A stretch of 64,000 nt of DNA from JAVJUV01 sp040220415 (GCA_040220415.1 JAVJUV010000066.1:1-64000); one strand, 5' to 3'; counted from the stretch's first letter, positions 1-8,678 are shown. The notes: a model not told the origin generated them from the letters alone. Translations and numbers: made by a program.

Positions 1-1142
1 AGAGGCTTCCATTCGCCTGGCGGCAACGACAGCGCCAGTGCGACCGAGATGCCTCCTTTCAATCCGCCCCAGGTCATGATCGGGATGACACCGGGCGAGA
101 AGGTGCGGAACGGGCGCAGCATCAGCACCGGAACCGTCACCGCCGCCAGCCGTGCAGCCAGCGCCAGCACGATCGCCGCAAGCCCTGTCTGGAACGCGCT
201 CCAGCCGAACGAGACCGCGAAGACCTCGATGCCGATCAAGAGGAACAGAACCGCGTTCAGGATCTCGTCGATCAGCTTCCAGAAGGCATCCACGTATCTC
301 CGGGTCTCCTCGCCCATTCCCCTGGCGGTGCCGACGTCGCCGATCAGCAGACCGGCGCAGACCGCCATGATCGGGGCCGAGACATGAAGCCAGACCGCCA
401 TCTGATACCCGCCGAAGGCCAGTCCCAGCGTCAACAGCACTTCGAGCGAATAATCGTCTATCTGCCGCATCAGGCGAAACGTCAGCCAGCCAAGCACCAG
501 CCCCAGAACCGCACCGCCAAGCGCCTCCTGAAAGAACAGCCGCACCGCCTCAGCCAGTCCCGACGCATGTTCGTCCCCTTGCGGAAAGGCCATCCCGACG
601 AGAACCAGGAAAACCACGTATCCGACGCCGTCGTTGAACAGGCTTTCGCCCGCGATCTTGGTCTCCAGCGTCCTGGGAAGGCTTGCCTCGCGAAGAACTC
701 CCAGCACGGCTACGGGGTCGGTGGGCGAGATAAGGGCGCCGAACACAAGGGCGACCAGAAGCGGCATGCCCGTCATCCAGGAAAAGCCGACACCGACGAT
801 CAGCGTTGACAACCCGACCCCGATCGTCGCCATCAACGCGACGGGAATCCACTGGGCCTTCAGGTCCGCCAGTTTCACATGCAGGGCACCCGCGAACAGC
901 AAAAGCCCCAACATCCCCTCCAACAGCGCGTCCGGGAAATCGATACGTCCCACAAGGCGGCGCACGTCGTCGTCGACGCGAAATCCCGAGACGAAAAAGT
1001 CGATCACAAGGATCGTCAGCGACGCCGCAAGCGAGACGACGAGGATGCCGATCGTGCTGGGAAGCTTGAGAAAGAGATAGTTCACAGCGCCGAACAGCCC
1101 GGCCAGGACGATCAGAAGGGATGTCAGTTGCAGCAGGTCCAT
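1..1142 (-). CDS. NhaP-type Na+(K+)/H+ antiporter (CPA1), 3' end beyond the window
   Basis: Reading the minus strand from the ATG at 1140-1142 gives an uninterrupted frame of about 380 residues that runs off the left edge, so the C-terminus is missing. It is a polytopic membrane protein that would exchange Na+ or K+ for H+ across the inner membrane. The family signature is clear about 110-150 residues in: GALISPTDPVAVLGVL followed by KIAGESLFNDGVGYVVF, the conserved Asp-containing ion-binding core of CPA1/NhaP exchangers. A later segment reads TWGGLKGGISVALALSLP, also typical. The start is supported by AGGAA about 7 nt upstream. It is divergent from the DMT transporter gene at 1295 with about 150 bp between. 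Ion specificity cannot be read from sequence. Confidence 0.9.
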   Translation of the reverse strand, partial: MDLLQLTSLLIVLAGLFGAVNYLFLKLPSTIGILVVSLAASLTILVIDFFVSGFRVDDDVRRLVGRIDFPDALLEGMLGLLLFAGALHVKLADLKAQWIPVALMATIGVGLSTLIVGVGFSWMTGMPLLVALVFGALISPTDPVAVLGVLREASLPRTLETKIAGESLFNDGVGYVVFLVLVGMAFPQGDEHASGLAEAVRLFFQEALGGAVLGLVLGWLTFRLMRQIDDYSLEVLLTLGLAFGGYQMAVWLHVSAPIMAVCAGLLIGDVGTARGMGEETRRYVDAFWKLIDEILNAVLFLLIGIEVFAVSFGWSAFQTGLAAIVLALAARLAAVTVPVLMLRPFRTFSPGVIPIMTWGGLKGGISVALALSLPPGEWKP

Positions 1143-1294
1143 GAGGGTTCCTAGCACGATGAACCGATGGAACAATCCGAAACGGAAGATTGCGCGCCGG
1201 CTTGCGCTTTCCCGGCGTGGGTCCTACTCGGGTCGGACCGCTTGCCATTGCTGACGTCACGGCCCGAAAACCGGCGGGAAGAACGGAGAGAGCC

Positions 1295-2191
1295 ATGCCC
1301 CGCAAAGACAGGATCGACACGTTCGGCACCGTCTCGCTGATCCTCTTTTCGGCGCTTCTTGCCTTCAACCAGGTCGTCATCGCGGTTGTGAACGAGGGCC
1401 TGCAGCCGGTCTTCTTCGCCGCCCTTCGTTCCGTCGGCGCCACGCTTTGCCTGGCCGCGTGGTTCCTTCTTCGCGGACGCGCCTTCGGGCTGAAGCGCGA
1501 AAACCTGCGGGCAGGCGTGTTGCTGGGAACGTTCTTCGCGACCGAGTTCATCCTTCTCTTCATCGCTCTCGACCTGACGACCGTCAGCCGCGCCAGCATC
1601 AACTTCTACACGATGCCGCTCTGGCTTGCGCTTCTGGGGCACTGGCTGATTCCCGGTGAACGGATCACGCGCATGAAGGCGGCGGGACAGTTCCTCGCCT
1701 TCGCGGGCGTCGTCATCGCGATCCTGTGGCGGGGCGAGGGGGGCGAGGCATCGCTTCTGGGCGACCTGATGGCGCTGGCGGCGGCGGTCGCCTGGGCGGC
1801 GCTGGCGGTGATCGCGAAGACCGGCCTGCGCGATGTCGCCCCGGACCGCCAGTTGCTCTGGCAGGTGATGGTCTCGGCGCCCATCCTGATCGTGGCGGCC
1901 TTATTCTTCGGCCCCCTGATCCGGGATCTGCAACCGATCCATCTCTGGGGCCTTGCCTTCCAGGTCGTGATCGTCGTGACGCTGGGGTTCGCGTTCTGGC
2001 TCTGGCTTCTCTCGATCTATCCCGCCGCCAGCGTGGCCGCCTTCAGCTTTCTGTCCCCGGTCTTCGGGGTCCTGTTCGGCTGGGCGCTTCTTGGCGAAAA
2101 GATCGGCGCGCCGATCATCGTGGCGCTGGTGCTGGTGGCTGCCGGTCTGGTCCTGATCAACCGTCCCGCTCAGGTGCCGCAGAAGGTCTGA
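1295..2191 (+). CDS. EamA/DMT family transporter
   Basis: A 298-residue, highly hydrophobic protein with about ten predicted membrane helices and the internal two-fold EamA repeat of drug/metabolite transporters (10-TMS DMT family). Substrate is unknown; members export amino acids, nucleobases or other small metabolites. I start at the ATG at 1295 (MPRKDRIDTFG) because GGAGAG lies 5 nt upstream and the charged N-terminus precedes the first helix. In-frame codons further upstream have no ribosome site. The 3' end converges with and overlaps the last 22 nt of the selO gene on the other strand. Confidence 0.88.
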   Translation: MPRKDRIDTFGTVSLILFSALLAFNQVVIAVVNEGLQPVFFAALRSVGATLCLAAWFLLRGRAFGLKRENLRAGVLLGTFFATEFILLFIALDLTTVSRASINFYTMPLWLALLGHWLIPGERITRMKAAGQFLAFAGVVIAILWRGEGGEASLLGDLMALAAAVAWAALAVIAKTGLRDVAPDRQLLWQVMVSAPILIVAALFFGPLIRDLQPIHLWGLAFQVVIVVTLGFAFWLWLLSIYPAASVAAFSFLSPVFGVLFGWALLGEKIGAPIIVALVLVAAGLVLINRPAQVPQKV

Positions 2192-3594
2192 GGCACGATT
2201 TCTTCCTCGGTCGGCGGCACCGACAGGTCGGCATGGTCGCCCGGGTCCGCGAACGGCGTGGCCAGTGCCAGGTTCAGCCGCTCGAACGGGCCGAAATCCC
2301 CGTTCACCCCGGCCTGTATCGCCTCTTCGATCCGGTGGGTCCGCGGGATCAGCGCGGGATTGACCGCTTGCATCGCCGCGATCCTGTCTTCCGGCGCCGC
2401 GCCTTCCAGCGACAACCGCTGCCGCCAGTCGCGCTCCCAGGCGTCGAAGGCGTCGCGGTCGGTGAACTGATCGCGGGCCAGGGGCGTGCCAAGCGCCCTG
2501 AAGGCGTTGGTGAAATCCGCCTGACCGTTGGCCATGACGTCAAGCAGGGCGTGGATCAGATCGTGATCGCCCTCGTCTTCGGTGGTCAGACCGATCTTGG
2601 CGCGGAACACGTCCAGCCATTCCTGCCGGAACAGATCCGGAAAACGGTCGATCGCGGCCTGCGCATCGTCCACCTCTCCGATCAGCGGCACCAGAGCCGA
2701 AGCCAGTTGCGCCAGGTTCCACATGGCGATGTCGGGCTGGCGGCCGAAGGCATAGCGCCCGTGCTGGTCGATGGACGAGAAGACCCGCATCGGGTGATAG
2801 ACGTCCATGAAGGCGCAGGGGCCATAGTCGATGGTTTCGCCCGAAATAGTCATGTTGTCGGTGTTCATCACGCCATGTATGAACCCAAGCCCCATCCATT
2901 GCGCGATCAGGCGGGCCTGGCGTTCGATCACGCCGCTCAGCAGGCCAAGGGCGTCTTTGGCACCGGGGTCGTGACGCTCGATCGCGTGCCGGACCAGCGC
3001 CTCCAGCGCCTCGGTGTCGCGGCGCGCGGCAAAGAACTGGAAGGTCCCGACGCGGATATGGCTGGACGCGACGCGCGTGAAGACCGCCCCGGGCAGCGGC
3101 GTCTCGCGCAGCACGATCTCGCCCGTGGTCACGGCGGCCAGCGCCCGCGTGGTCGGCACGCCAAGTGCTGCCATCGCCTCCGAGACGACGTATTCCCGCA
3201 GCACCGGGCCCAACCAGGCCCGCCCGTCGCCCATGCGCGAATAGGGCGTCGGACCGGACCCCTTCAGTTGCACGTCGAACCGCGCGCCGTCGGGTGCCAC
3301 GATCTCGCCCAGCAGGATCGCGCGGCCATCGCCCAGTTGCGGCGACCAGCCGCCGAACTGGTGGCCCGCATAGACCTGCGCCAGCGGATCGGCACCGCCC
3401 GGCACCTTGTTGCCGGCCAGCGCGGCAACACCGCTCTCCGAGGCCAGCGCCCCGGCATCCAGGCCCAACCGCTCGGCCAGCGGCCGGTTCAGGGCGACAA
3501 GGGCGGGGGCCCGCACCGGCGTCGGCGCCATGCGGGTGTAGAACCTGTCGGGCAGGCGGCCATAGGTATTGTCGAAGGGAAGATCGAGGCTCAT
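2170..3594 (-). CDS. selO: Protein adenylyltransferase SelO (YdiU family)
   Basis: 474 residues, the usual length for bacterial SelO, a pseudokinase-fold enzyme that transfers AMP from ATP to Ser/Thr/Tyr of target proteins and is linked to redox stress. Visible family blocks are AGHQFGGWSPQLGDGRA, QLKGSGPTPYSR, the metal/nucleotide site VMNTDNMTISGETIDYGP and the lid segment MGDGRAW. The protein ends FCGT, so a cysteine occupies the antepenultimate position where animal SELENOO carries selenocysteine; E. coli ends CSS. The ATG at 3594 (MSLDLPFDNTYG) is preferred over a TTG 36 nt upstream because family N-termini begin at this block. The 3' end overlaps the DMT gene convergently by 22 nt. Confidence 0.93.
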   Translation of the reverse strand: MSLDLPFDNTYGRLPDRFYTRMAPTPVRAPALVALNRPLAERLGLDAGALASESGVAALAGNKVPGGADPLAQVYAGHQFGGWSPQLGDGRAILLGEIVAPDGARFDVQLKGSGPTPYSRMGDGRAWLGPVLREYVVSEAMAALGVPTTRALAAVTTGEIVLRETPLPGAVFTRVASSHIRVGTFQFFAARRDTEALEALVRHAIERHDPGAKDALGLLSGVIERQARLIAQWMGLGFIHGVMNTDNMTISGETIDYGPCAFMDVYHPMRVFSSIDQHGRYAFGRQPDIAMWNLAQLASALVPLIGEVDDAQAAIDRFPDLFRQEWLDVFRAKIGLTTEDEGDHDLIHALLDVMANGQADFTNAFRALGTPLARDQFTDRDAFDAWERDWRQRLSLEGAAPEDRIAAMQAVNPALIPRTHRIEEAIQAGVNGDFGPFERLNLALATPFADPGDHADLSVPPTEEEIVPQTFCGT

Positions 3595-3646
3595 GCGGAA
3601 TATATAGGTCCGCGCGGGCCGACTTTCCAAACCCCGCGCATCCGCG

Positions 3647-4090
3647 TCACGCCGTCCACGTCAGCAGTGCGAAATCCCGCCGTCTGAAACCCGCCCGGCG
3701 GTAGAGCCGTTCTGCCGGGTTTCCTTCCGCCATCTCCAGATGCATGGCCTTCAGACCCGATTCCTTCAGCGTGGCCAGAAGCAGAAACAGCGCCTCGCTG
3801 CCCATCCCCCGGCCCCTGACCTTCTCGCGTATCCACAACTCGTCGATGAACCCGTCCATGCCGCCCAGTTCGATCGACCAGCCAAAGCACACCGCCACAT
3901 AGCCGACGGGCGACATCTTCGGCCCGATGAACCAGACCGCACCGTGCTGCGATCCCTCGAGCAGGGGCAGAAGTGCGTCGCGCCGGTGTTCGTCCGAAAC
4001 GTCGATGCCTTCGGCGGCGTGATAGGCGCGGACCATGGGCAGCAGCCGGTCAAGATCGGCCTCGCCCGCAAGATGCAGAATCTGGCTCAT
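3647..4090 (-). CDS. GNAT family N-acetyltransferase
   Basis: A 147-residue single-domain GNAT acetyltransferase, transferring an acetyl group from acetyl-CoA to an unknown amine. The acetyl-CoA binding loop is visible as REKVRGRGMGSEAL (R/Q-x-x-G-x-G/A motif), followed by the C-terminal NPAERLYRRAGFRRRD block typical of the fold. The ATG at 4088-4090 overlaps the stop of the nucleoside hydrolase gene (ATGA), so the two genes are translationally coupled. A role in nucleoside-derived amine or drug acetylation would be guesswork. Confidence 0.85.
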   Translation of the reverse strand: MSQILHLAGEADLDRLLPMVRAYHAAEGIDVSDEHRRDALLPLLEGSQHGAVWFIGPKMSPVGYVAVCFGWSIELGGMDGFIDELWIREKVRGRGMGSEALFLLLATLKESGLKAMHLEMAEGNPAERLYRRAGFRRRDFALLTWTA

Positions 4091-5031
4091 CCCAGCCTCG
4101 CCAGCCGTTCGGTAAGCAGACCGAAGAACCGGTCGGCATCCAGGTCGCCCATGAAGGTCGCGTTCGCCGGGCGCTTGCTGACGCGCCACCAGTCGGCAAC
4201 GGTCATCCCCAGGGTCAGATCCGACCCCGTTTCGATCTCGACGTTGATGTGCCGGCCGTCGAACATGTCGGGCTGCAGCAGGTAGGCGATGGTGCAGGGA
4301 TCGTGCAGCGGCGCCCCTTCCGAGCCGTATTTCTCCTTGTCGAAACGCTCGAAAAAGTCGGTCCACTCGGCCACCATCCGTCCCACCTCGGTTCCCATGC
4401 CGCGGAACGCTTCGACGCGCGGGCGGGTCGTCAGCGCCTTGTGGGTGACGTCAAGCGGCATCACCGTCAGGTTGACCCCCGATCTGAAAACGATTTCCGC
4501 TGCTTCTGGATCGACGTAGATGTTGAACTCGGCGGCCGGGGTGATGTTGCCCACCTCGAAATACGCACCACCCATCAGCACGATCTCGTCCACGCGGTCC
4601 ACGATGTCGGGGGCCTTCAGGAAGGCGGTGCCGATATTTGTCAGGGGACCCACGGGCACCAGCGTCACGCTTCCCGCAGGCTCGCGCCGCAGGGTCTCGA
4701 TGATGAAATCCACCCCGTGCCGGTCCTGAAGCGGCATGGACGGATCGGCAAGCTGCGGCCCGTCAAGACCGGTCTTGCCGTGCACATGCTCGGCTGTCAC
4801 CAGCTTGCGCCGGATCGGCGCTTCGCAGCCGGCGAAGACCGGCACATGGGTCTTCCGCGCCAGTTCGCAGACGATTCGGGCGTTCTTCTGGGTCAGCGGC
4901 AGCGGCACGTTTCCGGCCACGGCCACGATGCCCAGGACCTCAAGTTCCTCGGGCGAGGCCAGGGCCAGAAGTATGGCCACGGCATCGTCCTGGCCGGGGT
5001 CGGTATCGATGATGATCTTGCGTGGCGGCAT
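4087..5031 (-). CDS. Inosine-uridine preferring nucleoside hydrolase family protein
   Basis: 314 residues. The N-terminal motif IIIDTDPGQDDA (residues 6-17) is the calcium-binding aspartate cluster that defines the IunH/RihA nucleoside hydrolases, which cleave the N-glycosidic bond of ribonucleosides to base and ribose. A second motif, ITPAAEFNIYVDPEAA, and a late HDPC segment supply the remaining substrate and Ca2+ contacts. Start: ATG at 5031 with GAGGGAG 5-8 nt upstream. The stop overlaps the GNAT gene start by ATGA. The sequence does not show whether purine or pyrimidine nucleosides are preferred. A rho-independent terminator just upstream (5114-5146) isolates this pair from the iron-binding gene. 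Confidence 0.9.
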   Translation of the reverse strand: MPPRKIIIDTDPGQDDAVAILLALASPEELEVLGIVAVAGNVPLPLTQKNARIVCELARKTHVPVFAGCEAPIRRKLVTAEHVHGKTGLDGPQLADPSMPLQDRHGVDFIIETLRREPAGSVTLVPVGPLTNIGTAFLKAPDIVDRVDEIVLMGGAYFEVGNITPAAEFNIYVDPEAAEIVFRSGVNLTVMPLDVTHKALTTRPRVEAFRGMGTEVGRMVAEWTDFFERFDKEKYGSEGAPLHDPCTIAYLLQPDMFDGRHINVEIETGSDLTLGMTVADWWRVSKRPANATFMGDLDADRFFGLLTERLARLG

Positions 5032-5113
5032 AGGTGCTCCCTCAGAGACCGGGACCATGACCAACGCCGTCCGACTTGTCCAGCACCCGGAACCGAAGCG
5101 TGGGGCACATCGC

Positions 5114-5146
5114 AAAAGTGCGCCGCCCGACGGGGGGGCGGCGCAC
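5114..5146 (-). terminator. Rho-independent terminator of the iron-binding protein gene
   Basis: Perfect 11-bp stem, 5118-5128 (GTGCGCCGCCC) with 5136-5146 (GGGCGGCGCAC), and a 7-nt loop. On the minus strand it is followed directly by TTTT (5114-5117). It lies 29 nt past the stop of the gene ending at 5175, so it should end that transcript. Confidence 0.85.
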
Positions 5147-5174
5147 CGGTCGCCCCGGTCTGTTCGGGGCAAAA

Positions 5175-6197
5175 TCAGCCGTCGGTGCCGGTCGCGCTGT
5201 CGAAATCGACGCGTTCGACCAGTTTCAGGGCTTCCGGCCGGTGCTCGGCGATGGCCGTCAGGCTGGTATCGTCAGGGGTGAAAGTGCCCCAGCTCGCCAC
5301 GCGCTCGCTTACTTTGGCGTCGGGACGAACCGGATACTCATCCACTTCGGCCGCATAGATCGCCTGTGCTTCGGGCGAGACCAGGAACTCCATGAAAGCC
5401 AGCGCCTGGTCCCGGTTCGGGGCTGATGCAGTCATCGCGACGCCCGAGACGTTGACGTGGCTGCCCGATCCGTCCGCGAAAGCGGGGAATTCGATGCGCA
5501 CTGCATTGGCCCAGTCCTGCTGCTCGGGATCGTCCAGCATCGCGCCCATGTAATAGGTGTTGCCCAGCGAGATGTCGCATTGGCCGGCCCAGATCGCCTT
5601 GACCTGTGCGCGGTCGTTGCCTTCGGGTTGTCGGGCAAGGTTGGCTTTCACGCCTTCCAGCCATTCCTCTGCCGCCTCGATACCGTTGTGCTCGATCATC
5701 GCGCCCACAAGTCCCAGCGTGTAGACATGGGTGCCCGACCGGGTGCAGATGCGCCCCTTCCACTTCGGATCGGCCAGATCCTCGTAGGTCGTCACCTCGC
5801 CGGGTGCGACGCGCTCCTTCGAGGCATAGACGATGCGCGCGCGCGTCGTCAGGCCGAACCACTGGTCGTCGGCATCGCGCAGCGCGGGCGGAACGGCGGC
5901 GTCCAGCACCTCGCTGTCGACGGCCTGCGTCACGCCGGCTTCCTTGGCTTCGGTCAGGCGCGAGATATCGACGGTCAGGATGATGTCTGCCGGCGACCGT
6001 TTTCCTTCGGCCTTCAGGCGCTCGACCAGTCCCTTCTCGACGAAAGCCACGTTCGTCTCGATCCCGGTCTCTGCCGTGAAGGCGTCCAGCAGGGGCTGAA
6101 TCAGCTCCGGCTGCCGGTAGGAATAGATATTGACCTCGTCGGCGAAAACCGGGGCGGCAAGTGCCGTGGTGGCGAGGGCAAGCAGTATCGGGCGCAT
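5175..6197 (-). CDS. Fe(III) ABC transporter periplasmic binding protein (FbpA/AfuA family)
   Basis: A 340-residue extracellular solute-binding protein that captures ferric iron in the periplasm for an ABC importer. A Sec signal peptide is evident (MRPILLALATTALAAPVFA, cleavage before DEVNIYSYRQ). The late GNTYYMGAM motif contains the adjacent tyrosines that coordinate Fe3+ in FbpA, and the N-terminal VNIYSYR start is standard for the family. The ATG at 6197 follows GGAG; an ATG 12 nt further up is possible. No permease (FbpB) or ATPase (FbpC) gene adjoins it in this window, so its partners are elsewhere. It has its own promoter (6228-6256) and a strong terminator, so it is monocistronic. Confidence 0.9.
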   Translation of the reverse strand: MRPILLALATTALAAPVFADEVNIYSYRQPELIQPLLDAFTAETGIETNVAFVEKGLVERLKAEGKRSPADIILTVDISRLTEAKEAGVTQAVDSEVLDAAVPPALRDADDQWFGLTTRARIVYASKERVAPGEVTTYEDLADPKWKGRICTRSGTHVYTLGLVGAMIEHNGIEAAEEWLEGVKANLARQPEGNDRAQVKAIWAGQCDISLGNTYYMGAMLDDPEQQDWANAVRIEFPAFADGSGSHVNVSGVAMTASAPNRDQALAFMEFLVSPEAQAIYAAEVDEYPVRPDAKVSERVASWGTFTPDDTSLTAIAEHRPEALKLVERVDFDSATGTDG

Positions 6198-6227
6198 GAA
6201 GAACTCCATTGGTTGCATTTCTCGGAT

Positions 6228-6256
6228 CTTAAATCTGAGTCTTTTTGTCAGGTCAA
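6228..6256 (-). promoter_or_regulatory. Predicted sigma-70 type promoter of the iron-binding protein gene
   Basis: On the minus strand: -35 TTGACC (6251-6256), 17-bp spacer, -10 TTTAAG (6228-6233), about 30 nt before the ATG at 6197. The region is unusually AT-rich for this genome. Two dyads overlap it (6221-6239 and 6243-6268), the geometry expected of an iron-responsive repressor site. The regulator is not identifiable by eye. Confidence 0.6.
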
Positions 6257-6268
6257 TACCCGACAAAA
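6243..6268. promoter_or_regulatory. 26-bp imperfect palindrome over the -35 box (candidate operator)
   Basis: Outer arms are perfect (TTTTGTC at 6243-6249, GACAAAA at 6262-6268) and inner GGT/ACC also pair; 10 of 13 base pairs match. A second dyad at 6221-6239 (CTCGGAT..ATCTGAG, 6 of 7 pairs) covers the -10. Neither is followed by a T-run on the minus strand, so operators are more likely than terminators. I infer control by iron or another metal from the gene downstream. Confidence 0.45.
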
Positions 6269-6276
6269 TAAGTCAG

Positions 6277-6834
6277 TTAAAATTTTCCGTCTTCCAGCGG
6301 GTATTCCTCCAGCACATCGTGGATCGCACCGGCCTTGGTCAGGATCGACCGGTAAAGCGCCATCCTGTCGGCCAGAAACGTGATCGGCTCGAACGGGGCG
6401 GTCCGGCTGATCCACGCCTGGATGTGCGTCGCTTCGGCGCTCTCGACGGTCTTCGGTATCCTGAAAATCGTGACATGCGGCCGGAACCGCCGGCGCTCCA
6501 GGTCGATGCCCGCCTGCCGCACCGCCCGGGCGACACGCGCCTGGAACACCGCCAGCCGCTCGCCTCCGTCGGCCCCCACAGCGATCGCCCCCGGTTTCTT
6601 CCCGCCCAGAAGGACAAGGCCCGACAGCCGGATCTCGATCGGCGGCGAGCCGATTTCGTCCAGGTCTTCCGCCAGGGCGCGCAGGATCGCCTCGGGCTGG
6701 TCGTCCAGAAAGGCCAGCGTCAGGTGCATGTTCTCCGCCGGCACCGCTCTGGCGCCGGGCAATCCGCCTTGCAGGCTCTCCAGCGACTGCTCCGCGTGAC
6801 CGGGCAGGGGCAGGCCGATGAAACTCCGGATCAT
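6277..6834 (-). CDS. thpR: RNA 2',3'-cyclic phosphodiesterase (LigT/2H family)
   Basis: 185 residues with the two HxT(S)x motifs that define the 2H phosphoesterase fold: HLTL near residue 37 and HVTI near residue 119. The enzyme opens RNA 2',3'-cyclic phosphates to 2'-phosphates; its physiological role in bacteria is unclear. The N-terminus MIRSFIGLPLP matches the family. The ATG overlaps the mazG stop (ATGA at 6831-6834), giving a mazG-thpR operon. Confidence 0.9.
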   Translation of the reverse strand: MIRSFIGLPLPGHAEQSLESLQGGLPGARAVPAENMHLTLAFLDDQPEAILRALAEDLDEIGSPPIEIRLSGLVLLGGKKPGAIAVGADGGERLAVFQARVARAVRQAGIDLERRRFRPHVTIFRIPKTVESAEATHIQAWISRTAPFEPITFLADRMALYRSILTKAGAIHDVLEEYPLEDGKF

Positions 6835-7646
6835 CCCGCGCGTTCGGCCGCCTTGGCCTCATCCCAGAGTGCGTCCATCTCTTCCAGGCTCGACTGGTCG
6901 GGACGCCGGTTCCGGGCAGCCAGTGCGGCCTCGATGGCACGGAACCGCCGCGTGAACTTCGCGTTCGCATCCCGCAGCGCGTCCTCGGGATCGACGCCCA
7001 GATGCCGGGCGAGGTTCGCCATGACGAACAGAAGGTCTCCGAATTCCTCGTGCAGATGCGCCTTGTCGCCCCGGTCGCGCGCCTCGACCAGTTCGGCCGT
7101 CTCCTCGACGATCTTGTCCAGCACGGCGCCCGCCTCGGGCCAGTCGAAGCCGACCCGCGCGGCGCGCTTCTGCAGCTTGACTGCCCGCATCAGAGCCGGA
7201 AGGCCAAGTGCGACATCGTCCAGCACGCCTTTCGCATCGCGCTTGGCGCGCTCGGCGGCCTTCGCGGCCTCCCAGTCTCGGGTCTGCTGCTCGGCGCTCT
7301 TGTCGCGGTTCTCATCCCCGAAGATGTGGGGATGCCGGTCGATCATCTTGCCGGTCACGTTCCGCGCGATGCTGTCGAAGTCGAAATGCCCGGCTTCGGC
7401 ACCCATCTGCCCGTGGTAGACAACCTGCAGCAGGAGGTCCCCCAGTTCGCCCTCAAGATCGCTCCAGTCCTGGCGCTCGATGGCGTCCGCCACCTCGTAG
7501 GCTTCCTCGATCGTGTAGGGGGCGATCGACCGGAAGTCCTGCTCGATATCCCAGGGACAGCCGATTTCGGGGTCGCGAAGACGCCGCATCACTTCCAGCA
7601 GGCGCGGCAGGCCATCGGCGGTCTCATAGACCGGATCATCGGACAT
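6831..7646 (-). CDS. mazG: Nucleoside triphosphate pyrophosphohydrolase MazG
   Basis: 271 residues, the full two-domain length of E. coli MazG. Each half has the metal-binding EExxE...ExxD helices: EEAYEVADAI with EGELGDLLLQ in the first domain, and EETAELVEARD with HEEFGDLLFVMANLAR in the second. It hydrolyses non-canonical (d)NTPs to the monophosphate and pyrophosphate. The family start MSDDPVYETADGLPRLLEVM is at the ATG at 7646, with GGGAA about 7 nt upstream. The frame extends far upstream, but that part is the antisense of the agmatinase gene. It is coupled to thpR by ATGA and divergent from the agmatinase gene (66 bp between). Confidence 0.95.
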   Translation of the reverse strand: MSDDPVYETADGLPRLLEVMRRLRDPEIGCPWDIEQDFRSIAPYTIEEAYEVADAIERQDWSDLEGELGDLLLQVVYHGQMGAEAGHFDFDSIARNVTGKMIDRHPHIFGDENRDKSAEQQTRDWEAAKAAERAKRDAKGVLDDVALGLPALMRAVKLQKRAARVGFDWPEAGAVLDKIVEETAELVEARDRGDKAHLHEEFGDLLFVMANLARHLGVDPEDALRDANAKFTRRFRAIEAALAARNRRPDQSSLEEMDALWDEAKAAERAG

Positions 7647-7712
7647 TGCGATTTCCCGTGTAGTCTGAAAGATCGTTGAAACAGGTCTCACGAAGCCGAC
7701 CGGAGAGCAAGC

Positions 7713-8678
7713 ATGGGTCTTGAAGACGCCGCAAACGAAGTCGATGTCGCCGTCACGCGCGATGATCCAAGGGGGCTGGCCTACGAGAACGTCTTCGCCG
7801 GCGTGACCTCCTTCCTGCGCCGGAAACTGACGAAAGATCTGGCAGGGATCGACATCGCGATCACCGGCATTCCGTTCGACCAGGCCGTCACCCACCGACC
7901 GGGCGCGCGGTTCGGCCCCAGGGCGCTGCGCGAGGCATCGACGATGATGGCCGGTGATCCGCCCTTCGGCTGGGGGTTCAGCCCGCTCGACGACTTCGCC
8001 ATCGCCGATGCGGGCGACATGCCGTTCGATTATGCCCGCGTGGCCGACGTGCCAAGGCTGATCGAAGACCACGTCGCCGCCATCATCGAAAAGGCCGGGG
8101 CCTGCCTGACCCTCGGCGGTGACCATTCGATCACGCTGCCCGTCCTGCGCGCGCACGCCGCTCGGCACGGCCCATTGGCGCTTTTGCAATTCGATGCGCA
8201 TTCCGACACCTGGACCGACGACGATCCGGCAAGGGTCGACCACGGAACGATCATCTACAAGGCCGTCAAGGAAGGCCTGATCGACACCGAACATTCCGTC
8301 CAGGTGGGAATCAGGGTCGAGAACGAGCCCTGGCTGGGTATCCAGCGGATCGACGCGCGCACGGTGCACCGCGAGGGGCCCGAGCGGATCGCCGGTCGTA
8401 TTCTCGACCGGATCGACGGCCGGAAGACCTATCTGACCTTCGACATCGACGCCTTCGATCCAAGCTGTGCGCCGGGAACCGGCACGCCGGTATGGGAAGG
8501 GCTGACATCCGCCGAGGTGCCGCCGCTTCTCCGGGCGCTGGCGGGAATCGATCTTGCCGGCATGGACGTGGTCGAAGTCTCGCCACCCTTCGATCACGCC
8601 AACATGACCGCCACAATGGGGGCGCATGTCGCCTACGAGCTGATTTGCCTTTGGTGCTGGACCCGGCGCCCGGAATGA
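7713..8678 (+). CDS. speB: Agmatinase (ureohydrolase family)
   Basis: 321 residues. The three ureohydrolase signatures that bind the dinuclear manganese centre are present: GGDHS (about 138-142), DAHSD (about 160-164) and DIDAFDPS (about 244-251). The family hydrolyses agmatine to putrescine and urea. Several Rhodobacterales paralogues act on guanidinobutyrate, so the substrate is probable rather than certain. Start ATG at 7713 is preceded by GGAGAG at good spacing. No polyamine or arginine decarboxylase gene is adjacent. Confidence 0.88.
   Translation: MGLEDAANEVDVAVTRDDPRGLAYENVFAGVTSFLRRKLTKDLAGIDIAITGIPFDQAVTHRPGARFGPRALREASTMMAGDPPFGWGFSPLDDFAIADAGDMPFDYARVADVPRLIEDHVAAIIEKAGACLTLGGDHSITLPVLRAHAARHGPLALLQFDAHSDTWTDDDPARVDHGTIIYKAVKEGLIDTEHSVQVGIRVENEPWLGIQRIDARTVHREGPERIAGRILDRIDGRKTYLTFDIDAFDPSCAPGTGTPVWEGLTSAEVPPLLRALAGIDLAGMDVVEVSPPFDHANMTATMGAHVAYELICLWCWTRRPE

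Noticed and set aside
550..1602. 350-codon minus-strand frame across the antiporter/DMT gap
   Set aside because: It conflicts with both flanking genes, which have clear family motifs and ribosome sites.
1726..3687. 653-codon open frame on the plus strand, antisense to selO
   Set aside because: No family signature, Arg/Gly/Pro-rich low-information sequence, and SelO on the other strand is unmistakable. A GC-rich shadow frame.
7647..8627. N-terminal extension of mazG through the agmatinase gene
   Set aside because: MazG family proteins start at the ATG at 7646; the extra residues are antisense of agmatinase.
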